From assembly GCF_000002985.6 (NCBI RefSeq), contig NC_003284.9, forward strand, positions 3,968,001-4,032,000: a DNA stretch of 64,000 nucleotides. Direction: 5' to 3'. Positions 35,532-45,392 of the stretch are shown here, piece after piece. A program made the translations under genes and the position numbers. How positions within the stretch are numbered: the stretch's first letter is position 1; each line of letters starts with the position of its first letter. The DNA is from Caenorhabditis elegans. Taxonomy: Eukaryota; Nematoda; Chromadorea; Rhabditida; Rhabditidae. Under the pieces are notes generated by a model. That model was not told the origin of the DNA. It saw only the letters and a list, made by a program, of their open reading frames with translations, and searched no databases.

Positions 35532-37066
35532 ATGACCGTAGAAGAACAAGTTGTGGAAATGCTGTCAAACTTGGATTTTGAAAGCCTAGAGTTTGAAGAC
35601 GTCCAGTGTCATATATGTTTTCAAGTCAATCATGAGCCAGTCACTTTTCTCACCTGTAAGCACAGTATTTGTGCCGGATGTGCAGGTCGTTGGCTATCAT
35701 CGTGTAGTGTCTGCCCAATGGTAATTTGGTGATTCATGGAACTTTGAAAAAAACTTAAAATAATTTTAGTGCCGAACGCGGGTGAGGGAAATTCATTTGA
35801 ATGATGATTTGAAAAAGAAGTCATTGGAGTTTTTGAAGCTTCATCCAGGTTTGTAGATGAGTATCACTGAATCCTAGCCTTTAAAAAATTATTTCTCCAG
35901 AACAAGAACTTCCGGAAGATATAAAGTGGGAGCAGTGTTGTCATGAAACAGTTTTTTGGTCTCTTCAACAACGGAAACGAGCAAACGAGTCTGATGCAGT
36001 ATTTTATGGTTCTCAGCCAGTTGTACCGGAGCATCTCAGGTGTCAACGTCACTAATTTTCTTATTTACCTTTATTAGTTTTCCTTTAGCGCAGAAGAATC
36101 AAATGATTTCATTGAAACAAAAAGACTGGAAAACATTCGAATACGACTTGATGTCCTTACGAAACAAGTTGCCGAGCAAACTCCACGCGTACAACAATAC
36201 TACAATGTTGGTTAGTTAATTTCTTGAGTTTAGAAAAAAAAAACAAAAAGTTATAGTTTTTGTTTTAGAGAAATTTAATCAATTGTTTTATCAAAACGAA
36301 ATTAGCTATCGCGACGAAGATCAAGAATGGCGGATGGTTCACGGACGCGGGTTAATTAGAATTCCACGTAAGTTTGCAAATTCAGCAGATCAAGCTCAGT
36401 AGTTTATGATTCATCACTCTTTTTAATGCACAAAATCCCAGTTTTCAGTTACCAAAAAATGTCAGAAGTTTATAGATTTCGGCACACTTCAGGCCAAGTT
36501 CAATTTAGAATAACAGTATTTTATTACATTTATACACATAGCTCCAATATACCAAACTTCATAATGGGTCTTCAAAAAATGCTCATACAAGTCTATAACT
36601 ATTCATTTTTTTTTGAGGAACTAGTAATACCCAAAAAATAGCCAATTTTATTATGCGTTTTTACTTTGATCATTTTCAGTCGGTAGGTAAATGATGTAAA
36701 ACGTACAAATCGACAAAATTAAAAATTTCAGCTGAATTATGTTTTTTCTTCGAAATATTGAACCAGCATAGAAAATTTTTGAAATTGTTTGAGAGGTCGC
36801 ATAATCATATTTGGGTTTTGATAGTCAATTCGAGACTAATAACATAAAAAGTTTGACCATTTCCAAGAAATTCCCTTCAAAGAAACTTTCAAAAAAAAAA
36901 ACCTAGCTACTTTTTTCTAATTATGACTAGCAAATTCGATATTCAGGGTTTTTCTAGTTCATAAGTAAGTACAGTAATACTGAAAATTGCACGTTTTTCC
37001 GTTATTGCAGGATCAACAAATCGTCACTATTGCCCATTGCGTTTCCGCCGTTCGCACAGCAGTTAG
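35532..37066 (+). CDS. RING-finger protein (probable E3 ubiquitin ligase), 227 aa
   Basis: Six exons (35532-35720, 35770-35848, 35901-36039, 36089-36210, 36269-36367, 37011-37066) join to 684 nt in frame. A C3HC4 RING lies at residues 26-64: C26-C29, C42-H44, C47-C50, C61-C64, containing TCKHSICAGC and CPMC. RING domains recruit E2 enzymes, so ubiquitin ligase activity is the expected role. An acidic and glutamine-rich middle carries a short probable helix or coiled coil (RLENIRIRLDVLTKQVAEQ). The C-terminus is basic, ending RFRRSHSS. There is no membrane segment and no B-box. The substrate is unknown. Introns 1-4 are 49-58 bases; the fifth is 643 bases. The tektin gene starts about 520 bases downstream on the same strand. 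Confidence 0.87.
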
Positions 37067-37588
37067 TTAACACACGGAATTTTCCGGTTTTCAAATGTAC
37101 ATGTTGCCATTCCTAAAAATCGTATTTTTTATGTGACATTTTTTCCCGGATATTTTCAAATTTCCTTTTTTTTAACCTAATTCATCTTTTTTCTTTTTCT
37201 CCAATATATATATTTTTTTAATGAATTCCAAGATTCTCATGTCAGTGCGAGGGCCGAGCAAAATATTCTAGGCCAGCGGTGGTGTAGTCCTCTCGGAATT
37301 GTAATTCGGATTCAACTTCAGCTTTTTGACATTAAAATGCTTCATTTCTCAGACTTATTGAAATTTATTTGTGAAAAAGTGTAAAGCACTACCTACTGGT
37401 AATGGGGAGTCGAAGAAATATTCGAAAAGTCGATGAGGTGTGAAATTGACGTCAAGGGGCAGTCTCCACAGGATATGTGCTTCGCTTGACACACCTTTGG
37501 CAAACTTCACAACAAGCAAGATATTCAGTCAGTTGGTCATAGAGCTTCTCTTGGGAGCCGTTTGCCACAATAGTCCTGAGATTTTCAG
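37067..37588 (+). other. Intergenic segment before the tektin gene
   Basis: Contains the RING gene's 3' UTR and the tektin 5' region. A short frame at 37402-37437 (MGSRRNIRKVDE) ends at a GAG|GTGTGA donor-like site and is in the correct phase to splice to tektin exon 2 at 37709. It may be an alternative first exon. An open frame of about 46 codons at 37461-37599 has no stop but is in a different phase from the tektin. Confidence 0.5.
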
Positions 37589-37590
37589 CA

Positions 37591-39634
37591 ATGTCACGGG
37601 TGAGCTTTTGTATTTTTCCCTTTTTTTTTTGGTTTTAAACGAAGCCAATTTGATCCAACATATGAACATCATCATGGGAATATTTTCAGCTAATGATTTT
37701 ATTTACAGAGAACAGAGTACGATGATCCTATTGAGATTGTGCGAATGGCACGGCTCGCCGTCAAGGAAGCTAATATGCGAGCAGCCCGAATGCAGGGACA
37801 AACTACTCAACAGCTGATGCAAAGAGTTAAGGACTTGAAATATTGGAGTGGTGAAATTGATAGGTACATTCAGCGTGGTATATGCCAAGTTCTAGTTTAA
37901 TTATACTTCAGAGAACTCGCTGACGTCAAAGAAGAGCATGACGATCTTCTCCGATGTTATCGCCGTCTTCAACTGTGTCTGGATATAACTGGAAGATCGT
38001 CGAGATGCAATGAGAGTTGCCTTGCAGTTCGTCGTAAGAAAGTTCAAGTAGGGGATCACACTTCTGATAGAGTTGACATGGAGTTGCATAAGGAGAAAGA
38101 GCTGATGACTGATACAATGAAGCAGATGAAAGAAATAGGTGAAAGAGTGGAACGTCAGCTTGAGGTTAATCAATCAGCCCGGAAAAATCTGTTGAGAGAT
38201 TTGACTTTGAAACAAGAAGCCATCAGCTTAGATCACAAGTCGGTTGCAATTGGAGCCGATGGCACTAAAACAGTTATTCGAACACCTGATGGTGATCGTC
38301 TGGATTTCAGGTACACTTTACCATTATCATTATGAATATAAACTTAGTTTCCAGAGAAGGAGCACCGTTGCAACGAATGAGTGAATACTCAGAATGGATT
38401 GAAAACACCGGAAACAATCTGAACTATGCGGCAAGGGCAAGAGTTCACAGTAGGAAAATTGGGCAGGTGGGGAATATGAGGGTAGAACTACGCGAGAGGA
38501 AAACTTTCAGAAATTGTGTCAATCAATTCGTGAAATGGCACATCAGCTGCGCACTGAGGCAATCGCTGTCGAAGCACTTCTGAAAGATTCTGTCAGAAAC
38601 TGGCAAGAATGGAAGGACAATTTGCATTCACAGGTTTGGAGGGGTTTTATGTTATTTGAGTTTTAATCACATACGGCAGGTTTTAGGTACAATGTATCAA
38701 AATATTACCTTCTAGCTTTTAAAGTATAAAACGTAAGGGTTACTTAAACGAGATACACTAAGTTTTAAGTAGTCTAGTACTCACAAGTGAATTTCTATAA
38801 TATTCCGAACTGAAATTAGAAAACGTCAAAAGTTGGCTAGACCTGGTTTTCAACACCTTTTATTGGAATATTACTATGCAACTCCAGATCTCTGGGTAAT
38901 ACTCGAGGACAAACTCCTGTTACTGTCTCGATGTTTAGGACCGTAGTCCGTAGATGGTTTTTCATGATATCAAGATGGAGTGAACGATCGTTAATGTTTT
39001 TTGTATCCGAAGATATAATAAATACAATAAACTTCTCTCCATTACAACAAAGTTTCAAAAAAAGCTCACTTTATTAGGATTTCCATGTTTTCAAAAATAT
39101 TTTTCTAGCTATCACTAATCGGATTCAAATTTACAACCTCTGTATAAAATGCACATTATTACACAACTTTTTCAGGTTAACGGCAAGGACAAAGAAATCA
39201 AAAACGCCGATGGAGCAATTGAGGAAATTTCATTCAGCTTGCGACAAAAAAGTGGACCTCTTCAAGTTGCACTTTCTCGTCAGAACCAACGTGGCTTACG
39301 CCCTGGAATTGAGCTGTGCAATGATAAAGCTCAACATGCACTCCACCAAGAGCTCATGATGCTTAAAGGAACTTTTTTGAGTCTGGAAAATCAACTTGGT
39401 ATATGAAAATTGATCATATTTTTTCTAAATCGTTGGATTGTTTTCATTGCAGACAAGGCAAAAGAAAGTAGGAAAAAGCTGGACAATGATCGTGACAAAC
39501 TTCAGCGCAAGCTTGACATCTGTGATCACAACTTGACAATTGATAATGAGATTCTCCGACAGATTCGTACATCGTACCCTCACGAAATTCAACTCTCTGG
39601 TTTCTTGTTGAGCGAGACAAAAGAACATAGATAA
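37591..39634 (+). CDS. Tektin, 400 aa
   Basis: Seven exons (37591-37599, 37709-37863, 37912-38310, 38355-38466, 38511-38633, 39176-39398, 39453-39634) join to 1203 nt in frame. The product is almost wholly alpha-helical coiled coil. It carries the tektin signature as RPGIELCND at residues 308-316 (family form RPNVELCRD) and the conserved KYWSGEIDREL segment near residue 46. Tektins are filament proteins bound inside the doublet microtubules of cilia and flagella. Nematode sperm lack flagella, so sensory-neuron cilia are the expected site. The start is chosen as MSR because a TTTTCAG acceptor ends at 37588, two bases before the ATG, as for splice-leader addition; MGSRRNIRKVDE at 37402 is an alternative. 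The length is typical of the family. From memory this is R02E12.4. Confidence 0.9.
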
Positions 39635-40234
39635 TCCTTTTCCACTTTTCAATTTTCGTTAGTTTAGAATTCTCTCTTTTGATATCTAAATCGATTAATC
39701 ATATGAATGGTTTTTCTTTTGTTTTGTTTTTTTTTTCATAGATAATAGATCACAAGATAGAATAATGTTTACTTCTTAAAATTAAATATATCAAAAAGTC
39801 AGTTTTTGCTGACACATTAATTCCGATTGATCACGGCTGTCAAAAAGGTTTCGTTATTTTTTTACGCCCATCCAAAGCGCACACGTCTATATTGTAGTTC
39901 AAAACCGTGTGTCTGTTATCGTTTTCTCACGCTTGCATCATATAGACACAATGATGAAAAAACTCACATTGAAGTTATTATCAGGATGATTGTGTTTTTT
40001 TTTAATTTTTCACCAGGAATTGGTTTGCTTCTTGTTTTTAGCGAACAACTATGAAGAACAAGTTTGAAATGTTTATTGGAACACACAAAAGAACACCCGT
40101 ACTACAGAGTCTTACTTTTGAACTAGTACAAAATTAGGCACAAGGTCCAATAGTTATTGAAAATGAAAAATTGAAAATTGAAAGATTAATACCAAGTTTG
40201 AGATTATGTACACACATCATCAGGTTTGACAAGT
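39635..40234. other. Convergent 3' region between tektin and hrg-1
   Basis: Tektin (plus) and hrg-1 (minus) end toward each other across 600 bases. The hrg-1 poly(A) signal lies within. A perfect plus-strand AATAAA for the tektin gene was not found close to its stop. Confidence 0.6.
40072..40077 (-). terminator. Candidate poly(A) signal of hrg-1
   Basis: The minus strand reads AATAAA, about 158 bases past the hrg-1 stop codon. This is a normal 3' UTR length for this genome. Confidence 0.7.
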
Positions 40235-40972
40235 TTAGATAGTCACAGAGTACTCTGGTGGAGCGGCGGCCAAGAGCGGTTGAGACTCTTCACAGAATGC
40301 TCGGTATTTTCTGGCAAATCTCCAGGTTAATGCACTCCATTTTGACGTCATGAAGAACCAGACGGCCGCAATCCAAAGATTGGCTCCCATGAGACCTTGC
40401 TTATCCAACGTCTGATGCTCAATTCCAGCAACCACCAGGCAGAACACCATTGCGATGAATGAAAGGAACGATACGGTGGCTCCTGGAAAAAAACGTTTAA
40501 TTTTTTTTAGAAGTTTGTACAAAATTCCTTTCACTTCTTGCAATATTTCCAAATATTTCAAAGATACTAGTTATGAAAATACTAACCAACAGCCGCAAGG
40601 CATCGGAGTCTTGTTTCTGACCATCCTGCCATTTGAGTTTTCTTATAGGCCAGGTGAAGATGGAGAACCAGAGTTGCAAATCCACTGGAGATAAAGCACA
40701 TCGTGACGGCGATCCAATTTTGGTACTGAATTGCGAACACAGTTCCAGCCATCACACCTGCCGACACTCCAAGCCAAGCAATCCAGATTTGAACTTTCAG
40801 ACTGTGGAACCAGGTACAGCACGATTCTAAAGGAATAGAAATTACGCAAAAACCATATTCAGATCGAATTCTCACGTCTTTGTTGTTCCTCTTCCATTGT
40901 GATGATTTCAGCTTTAGCTATCGAGCTTTTCGAAGTGATAGAGCTGACGTCACTGCTGTAGATTTGATGCAT
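40235..40972 (-). CDS. hrg-1: Heme transporter HRG-1, 194 aa
   Basis: Three exons on the minus strand (40972-40876, 40826-40587, 40482-40235) join to 585 nt in frame. Four hydrophobic helices lie at about residues 45-66, 70-92, 113-133 and 145-159. The diagnostic residues of the family are present: His90 at the end of helix 2 (LHLHLAY), His135 in the second exoplasmic loop, and FARKY at 168-172 in the C-terminal tail. Lysosomal sorting signals follow (ESQPLL, and YSVTI at the C-terminus). In C. elegans, HRG-1 exports heme from lysosome-related organelles of intestinal cells and is strongly induced when heme is low. A TTTTTTCAG acceptor sits three bases before the ATG, so the message is probably trans-spliced. 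The 194-residue length and residue numbering match the known protein. Confidence 0.97.
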
Positions 40973-41096
40973 ACACTGAAAAAAAAACAATTTAGAAAAA
41001 GAAACGGTCAGAAAAGGTGCATTGTGATATGATATAATTAAGAACCTTAGAACCCAAACCACACTACTGCCCCCATATTTATATGTTTTCGGTCTG

Positions 41097-41135
41097 TTAT
41101 CATTGCACAATCATTGTTGCACCATATGGCTCGAC
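41097..41135 (-). promoter_or_regulatory. Candidate heme-responsive element with GATA site upstream of hrg-1
   Basis: About 125-163 bases upstream of the hrg-1 ATG the minus strand has TGATAA (41097-41102), an ELT-2-type GATA site. Directly beside it is an imperfect inverted repeat built on TTGTGCAAT and TGCAACAAT, then CATATG. The published heme-responsive element of hrg-1 is a 23-bp sequence at about this distance acting with GATA sites. I place it here by position and neighbours, not by matching a remembered sequence. Further GATA cores lie at 41143-41155. Confidence 0.55.
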
Positions 41136-41895
41136 TTCCCACTATCAACTTATCGCACTTTTCTCATTGTTTTCACGCGCTTTGTTCATATCACACACTC
41201 ATACCAGGAGGAGGCGTCATCATTTCGTTTCAGAGAACTGTGCTCTTTGACAGAAAGGTTGAAACAATTGTTGGAATTAATAGGAAATGTGGAGAAGTTT
41301 TGTCCGATCTCTGTACTTTTGAATTTGAAAAACTGAGTGGTGGTACACTGTATGTATTTGTGAACCAGTGTAGATGGTGAAACAAAAAAGAATTTTCAAG
41401 TTGCAACATGAATAACAAAACTTGGAATATCATATAATGATTGAGCAATCATATACCGCAGTAAAAAATTTGAAAAATTGGGAAAATTGTTTCGTTTTTG
41501 CCACTCATAATTTTGAGAGCTCATCAAAATTTGGTTTTTCTACAACTTTGCATTCCAATCATGCTCAAACCAACTATATAGGGGTCAGACATAAGACATT
41601 GCACAAAACATCTCGAAAAGAACTGTTTTTTTGGAAATTCGGCAATTTATCAAACCCTTTAACTGAAATTTTCCAAAAATTATTTTTTTATTTTATGTGA
41701 CCGAAGGTTAAGAATTCTTATATACTTCGATACTGGGGCACATTTTTCAAAAATTTGAAGTCATCCGGTATTCTTTTCAGATTGGTTCGAACATTGGCCC
41801 AACATTGAGGTAACAAACAAAACTTTATCCAATCTTTGTACTTTTGACCTTCACGAAGCTGGCTGTACCTTTTCCATGTTCCAAGACCATATGCT

Positions 41896-42100
41896 ACATG
41901 TCTAGACGTCTGGTCCGGCAGAAAAATTTCCACACATTTGCGGAGGAATGATGATTACAAAAATAGTTGGGAACTTTCTGTTAGTGTTTCACAGCTTTGT
42001 TTCAAAGTGTGTTTGCCACCTTCTCTTTTGAATTTTAGCAGGCTTACGCTACCCATCTCATGATTGTAAACTATGTACCACATGCCTAGACGTCTGGTTC
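41896..42100. repeat. Pair of diverged direct repeats with AGACGTCT core
   Basis: ACATGTCTAGACGTCTGGTC at 41896-41915 and ACATGCCTAGACGTCTGGTT at 42080-42099 are direct repeats about 184 bases apart. On the minus strand both translate in frame as QTSRHV, so the pair may come from an old coding repeat or transposon. Confidence 0.5.
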
Positions 42101-44229
42101 AGTATGTTCTTTCAACATTTTTAGTAAATGCCAACATGGTTAACACATAAATTACAGTACTGAGCAACTAAAATTTAAACCAAAAATTGGAAAAATTGCA
42201 GTGATATTTTTGCCTTGTTTCAAGCCTCCGCCTCACTTTGGAAAAGATTTCATAGAAATTGTGTATGATTCATGACGCAATTATTTCAAATCAGTTTGTA
42301 AAAACCAAAAATACACGTTGCATTTTTACAGTTTTTACGGCATTTGACCACATATGCTTCGAAAATGTAAATTTTTAATTTAAAACTGAAAACTATAGTT
42401 TTCTTCTTTAAAAAAAGCTACTATTTAGATGATCGATCTCTGATATTATCTTCAACTTATTCGAATCTAACATCACAAAAACATTGCTCACCTTCTGTCG
42501 ATATTCAGAGGAATATAGATTTACAAGCGGTCAATTGCAACAACGAGTGACCTAATGTAATATAATGGAGACATTGTAGAAATAGAGAGAGAGAGAAGAA
42601 CACCGCGAGAGAGAGAGAGGGAGATTATGAAGAGGAGACGTGACGAAAAGTAACTCATCTCGCGCACAGTTTTGCCGCGCAACAGATGTCGTCCACTCAC
42701 TCATAATTCATTGATTGGCGGCGGGGACCATTCTGTTTGCCGCTCGTCGTTCACATGCCCTTTCATTCTTCTTTCTCTCTGTTTTTTCTTTGGTATCAAT
42801 GTTCATGGCTCCTTGAAAATCATTGCGATGGTCTAGAATGCCTAGAACTCACGTGATTTATCCGCCTTTCAGCTTTTTTGTCAGTGCATTTGTTTTACAG
42901 TCGCCCCCGCTAATGGTTTCGGAACCGAGTGGCCGCTCTTTTTCATGTACTTTGTTTCAAAATCTATCGGCATTTTTGTTTCTACTGAAATTTTTTTCTA
43001 TGGTTAAGAGTTACTGCTGAGAAATCGAAGTTATTATGTTTTTTTAAAAACAACTTTTGTTTGGATTTAGAATTGCAAAAACTGAGTGACAGGTTTCTTG
43101 ACAAATTAACGTTATAGAAGAGAGGATGGTCGGGACAAGGTTGATTATGTCGTTCTTCTTAATACGCCTTGTTTATCATCACAGTTTTTGATGAACAGTC
43201 TGGCTGGCCAATGATTTTTTAAATATTCGTACCATAGCTTTCGTTATGTATGTTTATGTTTTGAACCAAAACAAGTTACACTTTTTACATTGTTGGTGGT
43301 ACTGTACTCTCCACTTGGCTTAGAAACAAAAGTTCCTTTTTTCCAACTGTAAAGCTTTCACGACGATCAAAAATCTGAACCCCTCTCGCCTCCCCCGCTA
43401 CCTCGAGTTCGTTGCTTGTTCCTCCTTTCTCGACAGTTTTGCATTTCCGCGTTTCTTTTATAAATGCCGATTCGACTCGGAATTAGTTAACTCTTGCAGA
43501 TTCCAAAAATTGACTTGAATTGTTCAAGTTTAAAGGACAAGTAACGGACTAAAAATGTGCTCAAATAAGCGATCTTTGTAATAAATCTTCGAAAACTTTT
43601 AGCAAACCTTTTTCCAATTTTAACCAATTTTCTGTGTCGGAGCGGTTGGAAATTGACTTTTTTTTTTTGAAAACTACTTTTTATTCTTTATTGCATATTT
43701 TGGGCGTTTTTCTTACGTTATTCAGTTGATTAAGGTAATTCATTTAAAGCATTTTAAGGGCAACTGTTTTCAAAGTACCTTAATTATTGATATAACGTAA
43801 GATAAATTACAAAAGTTTTCAATAAGGGATGATAATTCGAAAAAAAAGGTTAGTAAAAAAGTTAGTTTTGGAAATTTTGAACGACCACAGAAATCTTCAA
43901 AAAATTTTATAGAAGTTTCATTACAAAATTCGACCATTTTAGGTTTTTACGTTATAGGTATCCGGAACCGTCACTTTTCCGTTAAGTCATAGTTGTTTCA
44001 AATATTCCATGACCACCCAAAAAAACGCTAACATGCCTCTTACTCATCTCTTCGCACACTCTCTCTACCTCAATCGAACACGCCTCTAGGCCGATGCCTG
44101 CGCGTCCGATTCAGTCTGCCAGTACAGGCAGCCGTCGACGCGACCGGCTCTCTTGTCTCCTCTTCTTCTTTTTTATTGTAACCAAATTTTACTGGTTTAC
44201 ACATTTATCTACTTTCAGGTAAAGCAACC

Positions 44230-45392
44230 ATGGATTCTACAACATCTCTTCCAAACAATGTGTTGTTGAAAAAGGCAAGACCGAGCAAGATCTTCGCCGT
44301 TACTTCAGCCAACGCTTTGAATGTCAAAACGGAGCCGGTGATTTTTGTGAAGTCGGATGATTTGAATCAAGCGAATACACCACTGACTGGCTCAAAGTTT
44401 GGGACACATCTCGCATGCATCCGCACAAGCTGTCTTCATCGTACTGTAAATGCTAGCAACTACTCTACAATGAGCGATGGTGGTCTGTACACTAGCGACG
44501 AGCCGTGCAGCTCGGCCCAGGCTGAATTCCGACTTGCTGCTCACTGGGAGAGCACGTTTACCCGTACTCGTGAAATCCATTGCGACACTGGATACTCGTC
44601 GCAAAGCCCACCTGAAACAACCGTTTTCATTCAAAAATCTCGCTTTCCGGTAGCTGAAAAGCCTGGCACCCCGGAGTTGAAAAGTTTCGAGTCGAAGAAA
44701 CTTGTGCAAAAGAAGTCAGGCAACGCATCTACCCCAACCAGAAAATTGGCAAGTGAAGAAAAGAAAGCTAAGAATACAAGCATGGGTCAAACGCCATCCA
44801 AACTCAAATCACCGAAAGCTTTGAAGATGGTCAAGAAGGAGAATGAGCCAGCGATTCCACCAAATCATTTTGAAGGAAAGGTTTACGGATACCTAGTGGA
44901 CGATATGTCAGCTATTGGAATACAACCAATTTTGGACAAATACAACGGTGAGTGTACTTATTTTGGAAATTATTTGGCTGTCTGGAGAATTCCTGTAAAA
45001 CAACTCATAAGTTAAAATTTAAATTTGCAAATAACTCGGCAACAGCTTCTGTAGAACATTCTAAATTTATGCATATTACAATAATAACTAGTTAGTTCAT
45101 AAGTTGGCTCTACCTAAAAAGATTCACTTTTGCAAGGCTTCAGAAAGCATACAAGATAAGAAGATTCACACGGAATCATCGTAGATGTCAGCGGAACTTG
45201 GTTTTTACTTTCAATCAAAAGTTTAGAAAAAAGAGTTGACTTTTGTTAGTTTCTTCAAAGCAAAAAAAATACATCGACATGATCTCTAATCGTTCCCAAA
45301 CTGAAGATCGCATTAAAGATCTACGATTGTCACTTGATTTTGACTTAAACAATATGAATATACCAGTAAATATTGTTGAACTGAACGAATAA
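44230..45392 (+). CDS. Unrecognised Lys/Ser-rich protein, about 286 aa
   Basis: The ATG sits in a good context (AACCATGG) eleven bases after a CTTTCAG acceptor ending at 44218, typical of splice-leader addition. Exon 1 (44230-44947, 239 codons) has varied, non-repetitive coding sequence. It ends at a strong donor, G|GTGAGT. Joined to 45250-45392 after TTTTGTTAG it continues in phase for 47 more codons, ending VNIVELNE; total 861 nt. If the intron is retained the protein stops at 45015 (261 aa). Another donor at 45366 (CCA|GTAAAT) with acceptor ending at 45408 would end the protein at 45444. The middle third (residues about 150-215) is rich in Lys, Ser and Pro and probably disordered and basic, hinting at a nuclear protein. 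The block EGKVYGYLVDDMSAIG looks folded. I recognise no domain. Exon 1 is well supported; the 3' structure is not. Confidence 0.65.

Larger units (their letters stand above)
40976..44218. other. Intergenic region shared by hrg-1 and the gene at 44230
   Basis: The two genes diverge from this region. The hrg-1 promoter lies at the left end. A GA-rich and GC-richer block at 42570-42770 and another at 44040-44165 have the composition of C. elegans promoters or outrons. A protein-like minus-strand frame of 71 codons at 41718-41933 overlaps a duplicated AGACGTCT motif and is probably a repeat remnant. Confidence 0.55.

Noticed and set aside
37262-37310. tRNA-like sequence GGCCAGCGGTGGTGTAGTC
   Set aside because: It resembles an A box, but no acceptor pairing, anticodon stem or T arm follows.
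44392-44709. 105-codon minus-strand frame
   Set aside because: It is antisense to exon 1 of the better-supported plus-strand gene at 44230.
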